Shown here: piece by piece, positions 11,164-22,679 of the stretch
How the letters are laid out: the number at the start of each line of letters is the position of its first letter
Position numbering within the stretch: the stretch's first letter is position 1
NCBI GenBank assembly: GCA_963691705.1
Contig: OY829545.1
Coordinates: 15,761,569-15,825,568 of the forward strand
Direction of reading: 5' to 3'
DNA length: 64,000 bases
DNA from: Viola odorata
Taxonomy: Eukaryota; Streptophyta; Magnoliopsida; Malpighiales; Violaceae
The notes under the pieces: generated by a model
What the model was told of the DNA's origin: nothing
Databases searched by the model: none
The model's input: only the letters and a program-made list of their open reading frames with translations
Program-made: the position numbers and the translations under genes

Positions 11164-12061
11164 AGTTCTGAAGATACGGATTTGGGAATTGGGGTTTTAG
11201 GTTTTTTCTAGTTGTGTGATTTTTATGGTGTTGTTTGGATGGAAATTTCACTGGAAGTTGTGGTGATTCGTGTGTGAATTGGGTGATGGAATTTCTCTTA
11301 TCAGTGTCACTGTGTTGTTGACCTGTTGGTGAAACAAACCAAAGAAGCTAAATAAAAAGGAAAGTGACGCGGGATTATGAAATGACAAAAGAGGGCATGT
11401 GTAGTTTTTTGTCTTTCTCGATCTTTGTCCAAATTTCAACAGTTTCTTACAAAATAAATTAGGAATTTCACTATTATTATTGTTATTTTTCAATAAACGT
11501 TTTTCTTTTTCTCCTTTTTAAATGATTTTTTTTTCCAATTTGATTGGAAGAATGTTGAAAATCATACCATATTCAAGATAAATCTCATTCTAGAAGGGTA
11601 AAGAAGATATTTCTTTTCTAAAAAAGTATTGTGTCCAATCTCAGAATTTCTCTCATATATATAATTCAGATTAAATTTATAAATATTTTATTTTAGAAAT
11701 AAAAAACAGGAAAATTGGGTGTCGTGGCCGGTGGGTGGTGCACACTTGCCTCGTAGTTGTCCACGCCGCGACAATACCATGTGGTGTTTGCCTATTCCGT
11801 CCTCGTTCACTGAAGAACCACCCTGTTCCCGAAAACAGTAAAAACCGCCCAAACCGGTAATTGCTTCCTTCCTGGTGATTCCAATCACCAAAGCAGAACA
11901 TGAAAAAATATTTAAAACAGTGCTATCGATTTGCTCGTGAAACTGTCAATTGCCTTCCAATCTGTTTGGCAACCCATCCACTCATAAGCCCCTCCACCTT
12001 TAAACCACCGCGCTTCCAGCCATTCCCGCCATAAATTGGTAGAGGCATAACGAACATATCA
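11164..12061. promoter_or_regulatory. Divergent intergenic region between tetraspanin and FANCE
   Basis: The two neighbouring genes are transcribed away from each other, so this 0.9 kb should contain both promoters. It is AT-rich around 11440-11700. It has a GC-richer block at 11700-11900 with open minus-strand frames but no recognised protein family. No clear TATA box was assigned. Confidence 0.45.
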
Positions 12062-12289
12062 ATGGAGCCATGGGTACCGCTCTTCAACATCTTCCTCAAC
12101 TCTCCAACTCCGGAAACCGAAGCATCTCTCTGGTTATAGCAATCGTTCAATCCCTCGTCGGCAACGCCAATCTCTACCTCCTCTTTCGTCTCTCTAGTTT
12201 CCAAACCCACTGATACTCTTCTCACCAGCTCGTCTCCTCCTACCACGAAAAAGTATGTTTTTTTAAGGGGCAATGCTAAACAAGAGGAA

Positions 12290-12309
12290 TGACGTGGCAT
12301 GCCACGTCA
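12290..12309. promoter_or_regulatory. Perfect 20-bp ACGT-core palindrome in the terminal repeat
   Basis: The sequence TGACGTGGCATGCCACGTCA is its own reverse complement and contains two TGACGTGG half-sites of the kind bound by plant bZIP factors. The matching site in the other terminus (17419-17438) differs by one base. Regulatory function is inferred only. Confidence 0.45.
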
Positions 12310-13415
12310 CTCTGCCGTACAATACCAGGTCACCTATTTACAAATATGCCATCAAGAGGAGAAATTATCAAAATGCCACCCAACCTCTTCTTCATCATCT
12401 CTTACGAAATTCCACGAGGAAATTAGGTTTTCCTCTTCTCCTCCATAACAGCAGCCGCTGCTGCTCCGCCTCCTCTCTTGCCCGTGTTCGCTCCTCCTGA
12501 TCTGGTTGCTGCCCTTCAGGTGAGTCTTCTCTGCTCCGCCTCCTCTCTTGCCGCGTGCCCGCTCTTCTCCTCCATAGCCACCGTATACTGTATCACCTTT
12601 TTTGCAAGGGCCTGGTTGGATTAGTGCTACAGGAACACCTGTAAAGGTTGGCTTTGTCTTTTAAAGATTATGCTGAAGATTTTTAGTTTTCTTATCTTTT
12701 CTTTTTTCTGTTTTGAGAGAAAAAAATTGAAATGTATACCTTAATTTTGTGATTGGTGTTTAGTAATTTATTAAAACTCAATTAGGTACAAATTCCATTC
12801 ATTTGGTTTTGGTATCTACTGCCATAAAAAGAGAGTGTTATTTATCTATACAATATATACCCGATGTTATAATTATCGCTCCACATGAATTTTATGTAAA
12901 ATTTATAAATGATTAATTTAGACTATTTATTCATAAAAAAAATTCAACGAAATGCTATATTCAGGAATTTCTATATTCACTACAAATCATTTTTCACTTT
13001 TCCCAATCAAGTCTTGTAACAATTCCCAAATCAACGAAATGCTTAAGGTGCTCCTAAAATGGCAGAGTGGTTTTTAAGTCACAAAAGCCATCCAACATTA
13101 TGATAATATCAGTAAACTCCTTAGAACCATGATCCTATTTGTATCTCCTTAATTAATTTAGACTATTTATTCATAAAAAAAATTCAATCAAAATCTTATT
13201 ATTTTCTATATTTAAAAATTTAGGCTAACTTATAAATCTGATATAATAACTTATTGTAATGATTTTTATATAATTTTCTTTGAATTAGGAATGAAGATTC
13301 TGGTTTAAAATTGTATTATTAAACCCTTGCATTTATTAAAATTTTTGTAAATTAAGAGGGAACCTGTATTTTGCAATTTTCAGGCATTCTTCCCACTGTT
13401 ATTCGGCATACTACA

Positions 13416-14846
13416 ATGGAGTTCTTTCCACAAAGTGATGAGCATGAACGAGAGTCTTTACCTCAAAGTGATGAGCCTCAAGTGTCAGAACCTGATGAGG
13501 GTTTGATCCCGATGTCAGGTATGGTTTTTAAATCAGAAGATGTTTACAATTTTTATCTTGAGTATTCTCGTGCAATGGGATTCGGTATTATGAGAAAAGG
13601 TATCAAGAAAGATGATAATGAGAATCTGAGGTATTATTCAGTTGAGTGTAGTAGAGGAGGTAAATGGAAATTTAAGGAAAAAAAATTCTTTTAATCCAAG
13701 GGCATAAAAAAAAATTGATTGTAAGGCTAAAATCAACGCTATTATTAATAATGAAGGAGAGTTCACAATCTCTCGTGTTATTCTTGACCATAATCATTTG
13801 TTGAGTTCCAAAAAAACACGTTTCTTTAAGTGTAATACAGACATGGATGTGTATGCGAAGAGGAGGCTTGAAACAAATGATGAAGCAGGAATACGTGTGA
13901 GTAATAATTTTCATTCTTTGGCTGTGGAATGAGAATTTGACATTTACTGAGAAAGATTGTAGAAATCATCTACTGAAAGTAAGACAAATTAGGCTTGGAG
14001 AGATGCAGCATCACTTAGCATGTATTTTGCTCGCATGCAAAAAAGGAATCCTAATTTCTTTTATATGTTTGATATAGATGATGACAGTCGATTAAGAAAT
14101 ATATTTTGAGCAGATGCACGATTTATAGCAGCTTATGAAAGTTTTGGTGATGTCATATCGTTTGATACAACGTACTTAACTAATAGATATGACATGCCTT
14201 TTGCACCATTTATTGGTGTTAATCACCATGGGCAGACTGTACTATTGGGATGTAGTTTACTCTCAAATGAAGAAGCGGATACATATAACTGGTTGTTTAA
14301 AGCTTGGTTGATGTGCATGTTAAATCCTCCAAATGCAATTATTACTGACCAATGCAGGTCCATTCAAAAAGTTGTCAAATATGTCTTCCCTAATTCTCAC
14401 CATCGTCTTTGCCTGTGGCACATTATGAAGAAGTTGCCCGAGAAGCTTGGATCACGTCATGATTACAAGCCAATTAAAAAAGTGCTAAAAAAAGTGGTCT
14501 ACGAGATCATTGATGTGGAAGAATTTGAGGAGATTTGGGGTAACATGATTAATGATTTTGATCTCCAGAAAAATACATGGTTAAGTGGTTTATATGAAAA
14601 TCGACATCATTGGGTTCCAGTATTTGTAAGGGAATTTTTTGGGCCGGAATGTTTACAACCCAAAGAAGTGAAAGTATAAATTCATTCTTTGATGGGTATG
14701 TTGGTCCGAAGACGTCTCTAAAACAGTTTGTAGAGCAGTATGATAATGCATTGAAATATAAGATCGAGAAAGAAAATAAAGCCGATTTTGGTTCGTTCAA
14801 CTCCCGTATTCTTCTGATAACTAATTACAGTATGATAATGCATTGA
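13416..14846 (+). pseudogene. FAR1-type MULE transposase fragment, left arm
   Basis: Reading starts at MEFFPQSDEHERE. The FAR1 DNA-binding segment follows, with GMVFKSEDVYNFYLEYSRAM and the VECSRGGKWKF stretch, then the MULE catalytic segment with FDTTYLTN (first acidic residue), ITDQCRSI (second) and CLWHIMKKLPEK. The frame is broken several times: a TAA after KEKKFF at about 13692, a TGA at about 14107 where the right arm has TGG, and a one-base loss near 14632 after VFVRE. The C-terminal third, including the SWIM zinc finger, is absent because the arm ends at 14830. It cannot encode an active transposase. Confidence 0.82.
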
Positions 14847-14955
14847 AATCGATTTTATCGAAGCTGTAATTAGTTATCAGAAGAATACGAGAGTTGAACG
14901 AACCAAAATCGGCCTTATTTTCTTTCTCGATCTTACATTTCAATGCATTATCATA

Positions 14956-16285
14956 CTACTCTACAAACTGCTTTAGAGACGTCTTCGGACCAACATACCC
15001 ATCAAAGAATGAATTTATACTTTCATTTCTTTGGGTTGTAGACATTCCGGCCCAAAAAATTCCTCTTACAAACACTGGAACCCAACGATGTCGATCTTCA
15101 TATAAACCACTTAACCATGTATTTTCCTGGAGATCAAAATCATTAATCATGTTACCCCAAATCTCCTCAAATTCTTCCACATCAATGGACTCGTAGACCA
15201 CTTTTTTAATTGGCTTGTAATCATGACGTGATCCAAGCTTCTCGGGCAACTTCTTCATAATGTGCCACAGGCAAAAACGATGGTGAGAATTAGGGAAGAC
15301 ATATTTGACAGCTTTTTGAATGGACCTGCATTGGTCAGTAATAATTGCATTTGGAGGATTTAACATGCACATCAACCAAGCTTTAAACAACCAGATATAT
15401 GTATCCGCTTCTTCATTTGAGAGTAAACCACATCCCAATAGTACAGTCTGCCCATGGTGATTAACACCAACAAATGGTGCAAAAGGCATGTCATATCTAT
15501 TAGTTAAGTACGTTGTATCAAACGATATGGCATCACCAAAACTTTCATAAGCTGCTATAAATCGTGCATCTGCCCAAAATACATTTCTTAATCGACTGTC
15601 ATCATCTATATCAAACATATAAAAGAAATTAGGATTCCTTTTTTGCATGCGAGCAAAATACATGCTAAGTGATGCTGCATCTCTCCAACACCAAGCCTAA
15701 TTTGTCTTACTTTCAGTAGATGATTTCTACAATCTTTCTCAGTAAATGTCAAATTCTCATACCCCTGCTTCCACAGCCAAAGAATAAAAATTATTACTCA
15801 CACGTATGCCTGCTTCATCATTTGTTTCAAGCCTCCTCTTCGCATACACATCCATGTCTGTATTACAATTAAAGAAACATGTTTTTTTGGGACTCAACAA
15901 ATGATTATGGTCAAGAATAACACGAGAGATTGTGAACCCTCCTTCATTATTAATAATAGCGTTGATTTTAGCCTTACAATCAATTTTTTTTGATGCCTTT
16001 GGATTAAAAGATTTTTTTCCCCTTAAATTTCCATTTACCTCTTCTACTACACTCAACTGAATAATACCTCAGATTCTCATTATCATCTTTCTTGATACCT
16101 TTTCTCATAATACCGAATCCCATTGCACGAGAATACTCAAGATAAAAATTGTAAACATCTTCTTCTGATTTAAAGACCATACCTGACATCGGGATCAAAC
16201 CCTCATCAGGTTCTGACACTTGAGGCTCATCACTTTAAGGTAAAGACTCTCGTTCATGCTCATCACTTTGTGGAAAGAACTCCAT
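14956..16285 (-). pseudogene. FAR1-type MULE transposase fragment, right arm
   Basis: This is the mirror copy of the left-arm fragment and is in better condition. A 235-codon open stretch (15663-14956) covers the MULE catalytic segment with FDTTYLTNRYDMPFAPFVG, ITDQCRSI and CLWHIMKKLPEK. The N-terminal FAR1 domain (16285-16004) contains an in-frame TAA where the left arm has CAA, and frame changes separate the FAR1 and catalytic parts. It ends at the palindrome centre, so the C-terminus is missing. Sense and antisense copies of the same sequence on one strand mean a read-through transcript would fold on itself. Confidence 0.82.
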
Positions 16286-18785
16286 TGTAGTATGCCGAAT
16301 AACAGTGGAAAGAATGCCTGAAAATTGCAAAATACAAGTTCCCTCTTAATTTACAAACATATTAAAAGATTCTAATAAATGCAAGGGTTTAATAATACAA
16401 TTTTAAACCTGAATCTTCATTCCTAATTCAAAGAAAATTATATAAAAATCATTACAACAAGTTATTATATCAGATTTATAAGTTAGCCTAAATTTATAAA
16501 TATAGAAAATAATAAGATTTTGATTGAATTTTTTTTATGAATAAATAGTCTAAATTAATTAAGGAGATACAAATAGGATCATGGTTCTAAGGAGTTTACT
16601 GATATTATCATAATGTTGGATGGCTTTTGTGACTTAAAAACCAACTGCCATTTCAGGAGCACCTTAAGCATTTCGTTCATTTGGGAATTGTTACAAGACT
16701 TGATTGGGAAAAGTGAAAAATGATTTGTAGTGAATATAGAAATTCCTGAATATAGCATTTCGTTGAATTTTTTTTTTATGAATAAATAGTCTAAATTAAT
16801 TATTTATAAATTTTACATAAGATTTATGTGGAGCGATAATTATAACATTGGGTATAGATAAATAACACTCTCTTTTTATGGCAGTAGATACCAAAACCAA
16901 ATGAATGGAATTTGTACCTAATTGAGTTTTAATAAATTACTAAACACCAATCACAAAATTAAGGTATACAATTCAATTTTTTTCTCTCAAAACAGAAAAA
17001 AGAAAAGATAAGAAAACTAAAAATCTTCAGCATAATCTTTAAAAGACGAAGCCAACCTTTACAGGTGCTCCTGTAGCACTAATCCAACCAGGCCCTTGCA
17101 AGAAAGGTGATACAGTATACGGTGGCTATGGAGGAGACGAGGAGAAGAGGAGAAGAGCGGACACGCGGCAAGAGAGGAGGCGGAACAGAGAAGACTCACT
17201 TGAATGGCAGCAACCAGATCAGGAGAAGAGGAGAAGAGCGGACACGGGCAAGAGAGGAGGCGGAGCAGCAGCGGCTGCTGTTATGGAGGAGAAGAGGAAA
17301 ACCTAATTTCCTCGTGAATTTCGTAAGAGATGATGAAGTAGGAGGTTGGGTGGCATTTTGGTAATTCCTTCTCTTGATGGCAAACTTGTAAATAGGTGAC
17401 GTGTACTGTGCGGCAGAGTGACGTGGCGTGCCACGTCATTCCTCTTGTTCTCTCCTCCTGTTTAGCATTAAGACCCAGTTTCAAATTTTTATTTTATTTT
17501 GGTTAATTTGTTTTCATCGCTGTTTTTGGTTGGTCTTACTCTAGCTTGTTATGGGTCATGACTTCAAGCGAGGATAGTTTCGTTTCTTGATATTGAGCGC
17601 GAGAGGTTTTGCAAAAGAGACCTGTGCGAGTTGGTGAGGGGCTTAGTGGGGGAGGATGGCGGGTCTGATTTTTGGGTCCAGAGGGCAGCACGCAACCTGT
17701 TTGATAAAATGTCTGATTCAAGTTATGAGTGGATTTCTGGGGGAGAGAGAATTGATGAAGACTTTGAATCTGTGCCAAGTTGGCTTAAGGATGTGGCAGC
17801 TAGTGGTGGGGAATTGTGCTTTCCTTGGCTTCCCGTGTCTGTTGATGAATTGAGGTCAAGGGAATTGTTTAGTAGTAATGAGAATGAAATTAGCAAGATT
17901 GGGTGAAGTTGGAGATGATGGAGGAGGTAATGGGAAGGAAGCTGTTGAGGACATGGAGACTGACGGTGAGGCAAATGCTCCTTTTGAAGGTGAAATAGGA
18001 GTTTGATGGCGGGGGTTATGAACTTTGAGTCTACTTCAAAAACCATGGAGTTAGCACATGAGATCCGCCGACTTTGTTTAGAGAGAGGAAGAGAAGGGGG
18101 TTCTGCTACTTTAGCTCTGATTGAGCTTTGGAAAGTGGATGATGAAATTGCCTCAATTATGCTTTCCCATCTTCCGAATGGGAATGAGGATGATCTTAGT
18201 TGGCCTAGTCAAGTTTTGTGTTCAATAGAGCCTAAGATGTTGGCACTTGAAGAGCCAGCTTCCCGTGTGCTAATGGTGGCAATTATAGAGTACTGCAAGC
18301 TTCATCAAAGAGCTGCTGAATATGCACTATTGTTGCCATTGGTGATGAGAAAGGGTGGTATTAACAACCCCATATGCAATGTGATCACGAGAATCCTGAA
18401 GGAATGCTTGCACCCAGCTCATGTTTCTGCTTTCTGCCAAAAGTTGCTGTGTGGAGTGGAAGTTGAAAGATTCATTGTCCTTCCTTGTCACAAAGGCCTT
18501 GTTTCCAATGAGCTGGTATGGACAGAAGCATTGTTTAACTTGTTCCAGAATATCTTAAATCATAATATTCAGTTTACTCAGGATTCAGTTGATCAACTAG
18601 TTGTACGGGTTCAGGAAATGGCCCAAAGGTTCTCTCGATCTCTGAAAATTGGAAACTTCTTTCTATGTTTAGTTAACAAGTCTGCTTTACTATTAGGGCC
18701 TCATAAGGCTTTATTGTCTAAAGCAGTTAAGCAGACCAATAAACTTGTGACTAATTCTATACTTTCAAAACTGGCTAGCCTCTAA

Positions 18786-19157
18786 TTCTTATATATGTTG
18801 ATCTCTGTATTCTTATTATTATTGCTGCTGCTGTTGTTGTTGTTATTGCTATACTATTATTATTATTATTTTAAGTGATGCTCAATCAATGTCTAGACAG
18901 CTACTAATTTTTGTGTAACCTATAAGCCTTTGTTTTCCAAAGTGCTTTCAGAAAAGAAACAGTAAGTATGGAATATGGAATAATTGTTGGAGTCCAGAAT
19001 TACATTTTATTATTAGACAGCAAAAAAAGTGCTTTGTTTTTATATGGAAATAACAAGTAGTACAAATCACAAAGAAACCACTGAATGAGCATAAAATGTG
19101 GTATTCGTAGTTTTAGGCATGAAGGCTATGGGAACCATTGGTCATTTTCTTCATGGA
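18786..19157. other. Intergenic DNA with ATT microsatellite
   Basis: This is the spacer between the converging FANCE and oxidase genes. It contains an impure trinucleotide repeat of ATT, GCT and GTT units at about 18808-18872. No gene was seen. Confidence 0.6.
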
Positions 19158-20250
19158 TTAGAACCTAGGTCCCTTGTCAGAAAATTTTGTGGTGGCATAA
19201 AGCTTTAGGTATTCTTTAAAACTGTAATGGTTGGGGTAACAGAGTTTTGGAGCAGGAGAAATAATGGCATCACCAGCAGGATTGTAAAAGGTGGCTATAG
19301 AGAGTCTGCTTCCATTCTTGTCAGTCATGACACGGTGCAGAGTGCTTTTGTACCTTCCATTACTGAGCACTTCCACTTGGTCACCGGTGTTTATAAAAAT
19401 AGTGTTGTTCATTGATGGAGGGATTTCTATCCATTTTCCATCTTTCAAGAATTCAAGACCTGGGACTTGATTGTCTTGTAGCAAGAGTATGATTCCACCA
19501 GCATCCGTGTGCTCTCGAAGCCCTCTCACAAGCTCTGGCTGAGGACACTGAGGATATTTTGCCACCTTTGTTCCCACCGAAGGTCCGGTATTGCCTGAGA
19601 AAGCTTCCTTTATGCTGTCTTTCTCCAATCCAAGATTCTCACACATAAGCTCAGAAAGCTTCTCTGCTAGCTTAATCAGCTGAGTGATGTACTCGTCCAT
19701 TGTTTTGCTGCAGGTACGCATCTTTTGAGTTATCATGCATACATATATACACGAGCACACATTCATTCTGAATAATCCCATTATAGGAATTGTATGGTAC
19801 AAGTCATGAGTTTTATTGAGTCAGTCCAATAGACTCACCGAAGATCCTCTGAGAGGTTTGGGATCTCATTGATGTTGGTTGTTGGGCGATGCCAAATAAA
19901 GAAACTGCTTTCCCAGTCTATATTAGTTGCATTTTGTTCGCTCATCAGGCTTTTAGCAACTTGTGATTCATAGAAGCTTTGTTTCAGATTTTCTTCATAG
20001 TGCAGGTTCATCAAATGCTTGACCTTCTCCATCAACTCTCTCAATTCCATGATTCTCTATCTGCAGATAATTGATGACTACAATGAGCATGGAATGAAGA
20101 TTACATGAAGAAAACAAAATTGAAACCATAAAGGTGATATATCAGTACCTGAAAGAAACCCCATTTCTCACAAGCTTGATGCAGAAGTGCCATTACTTCA
20201 CCTCTCTTCTGGCCTTCTAGCTCACTGAAGTCTATCAATGGGATCTTCAT
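19158..20250 (-). pseudogene. ACC-oxidase-like 2-oxoglutarate/Fe(II) dioxygenase, copy 1, probable frameshift
   Basis: Three exons on the minus strand: 20250-20149, 20060-19839 and 19707-19158. Exon 1 encodes MKIPLIDFSELEGQ..GFFQ, as in ACO5-type ACC oxidases, which make ethylene from ACC. Exon 3 has the iron ligands in REHTDAGG and STLHRV and the R-x-S signature in SRLSIATFYNP. Exon 2 is 222 bases, whereas the duplicate at 25338-25561 has 224, so joining at the expected acceptor breaks the frame after N-H-G-I-E. An acceptor four bases downstream (ATAG) would restore the frame but delete the conserved N-H-G. The stop follows PRF directly, while copy 2 reads PRFESMKK. It is either a recent pseudogene or a diverged gene of about 290 residues. 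Confidence 0.72.
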
Positions 20251-20301
20251 CTTATTCCTTCTCTTGCTCAAGCTGTACCAAGAGGAGTGCTCGTATGAGT
20301 G

Positions 20302-20309
20302 TATTTATA
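20302..20309 (-). promoter_or_regulatory. TATA box of oxidase copy 1
   Basis: TATAAATA on the minus strand lies about 52 bases upstream of the copy 1 start codon, a normal spacing. At the matching place upstream of copy 2 (near 25815) the motif is replaced by a run of T on the plus strand. Confidence 0.6.
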
Positions 20310-20445
20310 GACCAAGAGACAGGTTAGTTTTTATATTTGTAACTAAATTATAGTTAGTGGCAGTTACATGACCCAACGGCAGTTTAGTTTTTTAAAGGTT
20401 AATCATAGCACCATTGGCCATTACATTATTATTATAGTGCCTTGA

Positions 20446-20830
20446 AAAGAGTAAAGTCCCATAACTTATGTCCCAGTTCAGTTCATCTCCATGTGATTCA
20501 GTTCCCGTATTCTTTCTTCTAATCAAATTTGCAATCTATTTTACTTTGGATTTAAGTATAGTCGTTTACTTTCATTTCCCTAAGGAAAAAATTTCCCTAG
20601 TTAAATGATTTTGCCCCTTGTAACTCCCGCCATCTGAATTTCATCCCCTTGGCAGTTGGCCCTGTATCTGTTTAAGTCAACTAATATCAACTTATTTTTC
20701 ATCTCATTTGCATTGCACTTGGAGATGTTTCCAGTGAAAAATAGGAATTGCATGAATTAATGGATCGATCTGTGTATTAAATAATTATTTGTTGGAATCA
20801 TTTTTCCTTTTGGTGAACTGAAGATGATTA
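20446..20830. other. AT-rich intergenic DNA
   Basis: No gene was recognised. Bases 20828-20830 are the left TTA target site of the following element. Confidence 0.5.
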
Positions 20831-22005
20831 GGCCCCGTTTACTTCGCAGAATTTTCAGTTTAAAAATTTGCTGTTTTTCTAAAATTTGCTGTTTTTCTAA
20901 AATTTGTAAATATAATTTTCAAACTGGAAATCGCGTTTACTTCGTCACTTTTCCTGATTTGAAAAACTGGAAAACCTGTTTACTTCGTCACTTTTCCTGA
21001 TCTGAAAACTAGAAAACCTGTTTACTTCGTCACTTTTCCAAATTATTGCAAAACCAAAAACAATTTTGTTCCAACAACTTGAATTTTCTCATTAAAAAAA
21101 TCATGTTATTATTTCCTTCTATTTGCAAAGATTAACAAACTAATAAATATATTTGTAGGAAAAAATTGACACTTATTATAATTGAAAAATCTAAAATTGA
21201 TCATTAATCTACTAATATTCCATTACATATAAATATAGTAATTCATGTTTCTACATGAAAATAAAAAACGTATAAAATAGTCTTATTGTTCAATATGTAA
21301 ATATAAAAACAGATGATATTCTAATGATTATTATGATGAGCCCATAATTTATTATTATGATTATTAAGATTGGAAATATTATTGTTATTATTATTGTAAT
21401 TTATTATTATGATTATTCTAATTTATTATTGTTCATTACATAATTATTATTATTATTATGTAAATATATTCTAATATATTATTATGATTAACTAGATTGG
21501 AAATCTAGCTTTAAATAAATCTTTTCCTTTTCCTTCTTTCTTTCCTCGGCCCGAAAGGCCCACCAGCTTTGCTCATCCCTGACCTTGGGTCACCGGAGCC
21601 ACCGGCGACCAAGGTAGTTTATCAAAATTCCGAGACGACCAAAAGATTCGTAAAATTAATGTCGATCCACCCGTTCGAACCAAAAATCTGATTACTCAAC
21701 ACACAAGATTTAATTTCAAAAATACAGTAATTTGACAAATTAATTCAAAACATGAAATTGGAGCAAACCATTAATCAATTTACGAAATTGAAAGCATGTA
21801 ATTAATCTAGAGATTAAAGACTAAATATTTCACAACAGATTGATCATCAATTTGTTCTAAAATGCAAGCAATTGAATTAAGTAGAAAATGGACATAAAAA
21901 ATTATTTGTTCTAAATTTACCATTGTGCCATTATAATTAATTTGGTACAAGTTACTGTTCATCTTCCTCCTATGCCTCCGTTCATCTTCTTCTTCTTCTT
22001 CTTCC

Positions 22006-22040
<35 letters not shown>

Positions 22041-22676
22041 CTCCTCCTCCTCCTCCTCCTCCTCCTCCCTCCTCCTCCTCCTCCTCCTCTTGTTCAACTT
22101 GTTCGACTTGTTCGACTTTTGGTTGCAGAAGCTCCTATGGCTGATTTTGTTCTTCTTGCAATGGACTTGGTTCCATCAGGGTCGGAGATGAGGACGAACT
22201 CGTTGTTAGAGTTGCTGACTGTGTAAACAGCGGTGCCTACAAGCGATTTCGCCACGTCGTCGGAGCTCAGAGTTGCGGCAGAGGGGGAGGCGGGATTAGG
22301 CGGAGAGAGGGACGCGAAGGGTGGAGGGTGGAGGGCGGAGGTGGCAACTGCTAGCACGAGACCGTGTTGCGATGGAGAAGAAGAAGGAACGCAGCGTGAG
22401 GAGATGAGGGCAAAATTGGGTTTTAAAAAGATTCATTAATCACTCAAACTGAAAACGCGTGTTTTCAGTTTGAGAAAGTGAAGGCAAAAAATTTTAGAAA
22501 AATAGAGAACAACTTTTAGGCGTTTTCAAAATTTGTTCCATCATTTTTCAAATAGAGTATTTTCGTTTTCGTTTTCAAACTGAAAAAACGGCCAAGTAAA
22601 CACGATTTCCATTTTTCACATCAGTTTTCAGAAAAATGGAGAATTTTAGGGAGAATTCTGCGAAGTAAACGGGGCC
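20831..22676. mobile_element. PIF/Harbinger-like non-autonomous element carrying a gene fragment
   Basis: The ends are GGCCCCGTTTACTTCGCAGA and its reverse complement, flanked by TTA on both sides (20828-20830 and 22677-22679), the target signature of PIF/Harbinger and Tourist elements. Near the left end, a unit of about 50 bases containing TTTACTTCGTCACTTTTCC is repeated three times. No transposase is present. The interior contains a long (TCC)n microsatellite at about 21985-22090 and a coding fragment similar to Tic22 on the minus strand. Confidence 0.85.
22094..22357 (-). pseudogene. Captured fragment of a Tic22-like plastid import gene
   Basis: The open stretch reads PPPFASLS, a Pro/Ser linker, DDVAKSLVGTAVYTVSNSNN and EFVLISDPDGTKSI. 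This resembles the N-terminal third of Tic22, a plastid intermembrane-space chaperone-like import factor. Similarity stops at about 22160, and the frame then runs into Arg/Ser codons and the GAG/GGA microsatellite. Everything after K-S-I is missing, so no Tic22 function is possible. It lies entirely within the Harbinger-like element, consistent with transduplication. Assignment is from memory of the family. Confidence 0.72.
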
Positions 22677-22679
22677 TTA

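Larger units (their letters stand above)
12267..17475. mobile_element. Mutator-like fold-back element, 5.2 kb inverted duplication
   Basis: The element is a giant palindrome. The left arm (about 12271-14830) and right arm (about 14864-17466) are reverse complements around a 33-base loop at 14831-14863. Over a 90-base sample of the arms (from 14194) I count two mismatches. Each arm carries the N-terminal and catalytic part of a FAR1/FHY3-type MULE transposase, followed towards the ends by AT-rich DNA and a CTCCTC/GCC-rich block. The outer ends match as GGGGCAATGCTAAAC and GGGTCTTAATGCTAAAC. No matching 9-bp target duplication was found. It lies inside FANCE. The element type is inferred from the transposase and long terminal repeats. 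Confidence 0.85.
12062..18785 (+). pseudogene. FANCE: FANCE homologue, damaged and interrupted by a transposon
   Basis: The N-terminal exon (12062-12252) begins MEPWVPLFNIFLNSPTPE, the conserved start of plant FANCE. The rest lies at about 17545-18785 and ends with the FANCE C-terminal helical-repeat domain, including EEPASRVLMVAIIEYCKLH, LHPAHVSAFCQKLLCG and the terminal SILSKLASL. FANCE belongs to the Fanconi core complex (interstrand cross-link repair; in Arabidopsis it also limits meiotic crossovers). A donor GTATGT at 12253 and an acceptor-like CTCTAG at 17541 would place the 5.2-kb insertion in an intron, but the junction does not read cleanly. Lesions: an in-frame TAG at 12137 where CAG is expected, and single-base gains near 17901 (GGG), 18002 (TTT) and 18023 (TTT) within the acidic linker. 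The three gains together restore the frame. Sequencing error cannot be excluded. Confidence 0.8.

Noticed and set aside
11923..12300. 125-codon minus-strand open frame
   Set aside because: It is the antisense shadow of the first FANCE exon and runs into the fold-back element.
21942..22226. Open frame encoding long Phe/Leu/Pro runs, and Glu runs on the opposite strand
   Set aside because: It is a translation of the (TCC)n microsatellite inside the Harbinger-like element, with no domain.
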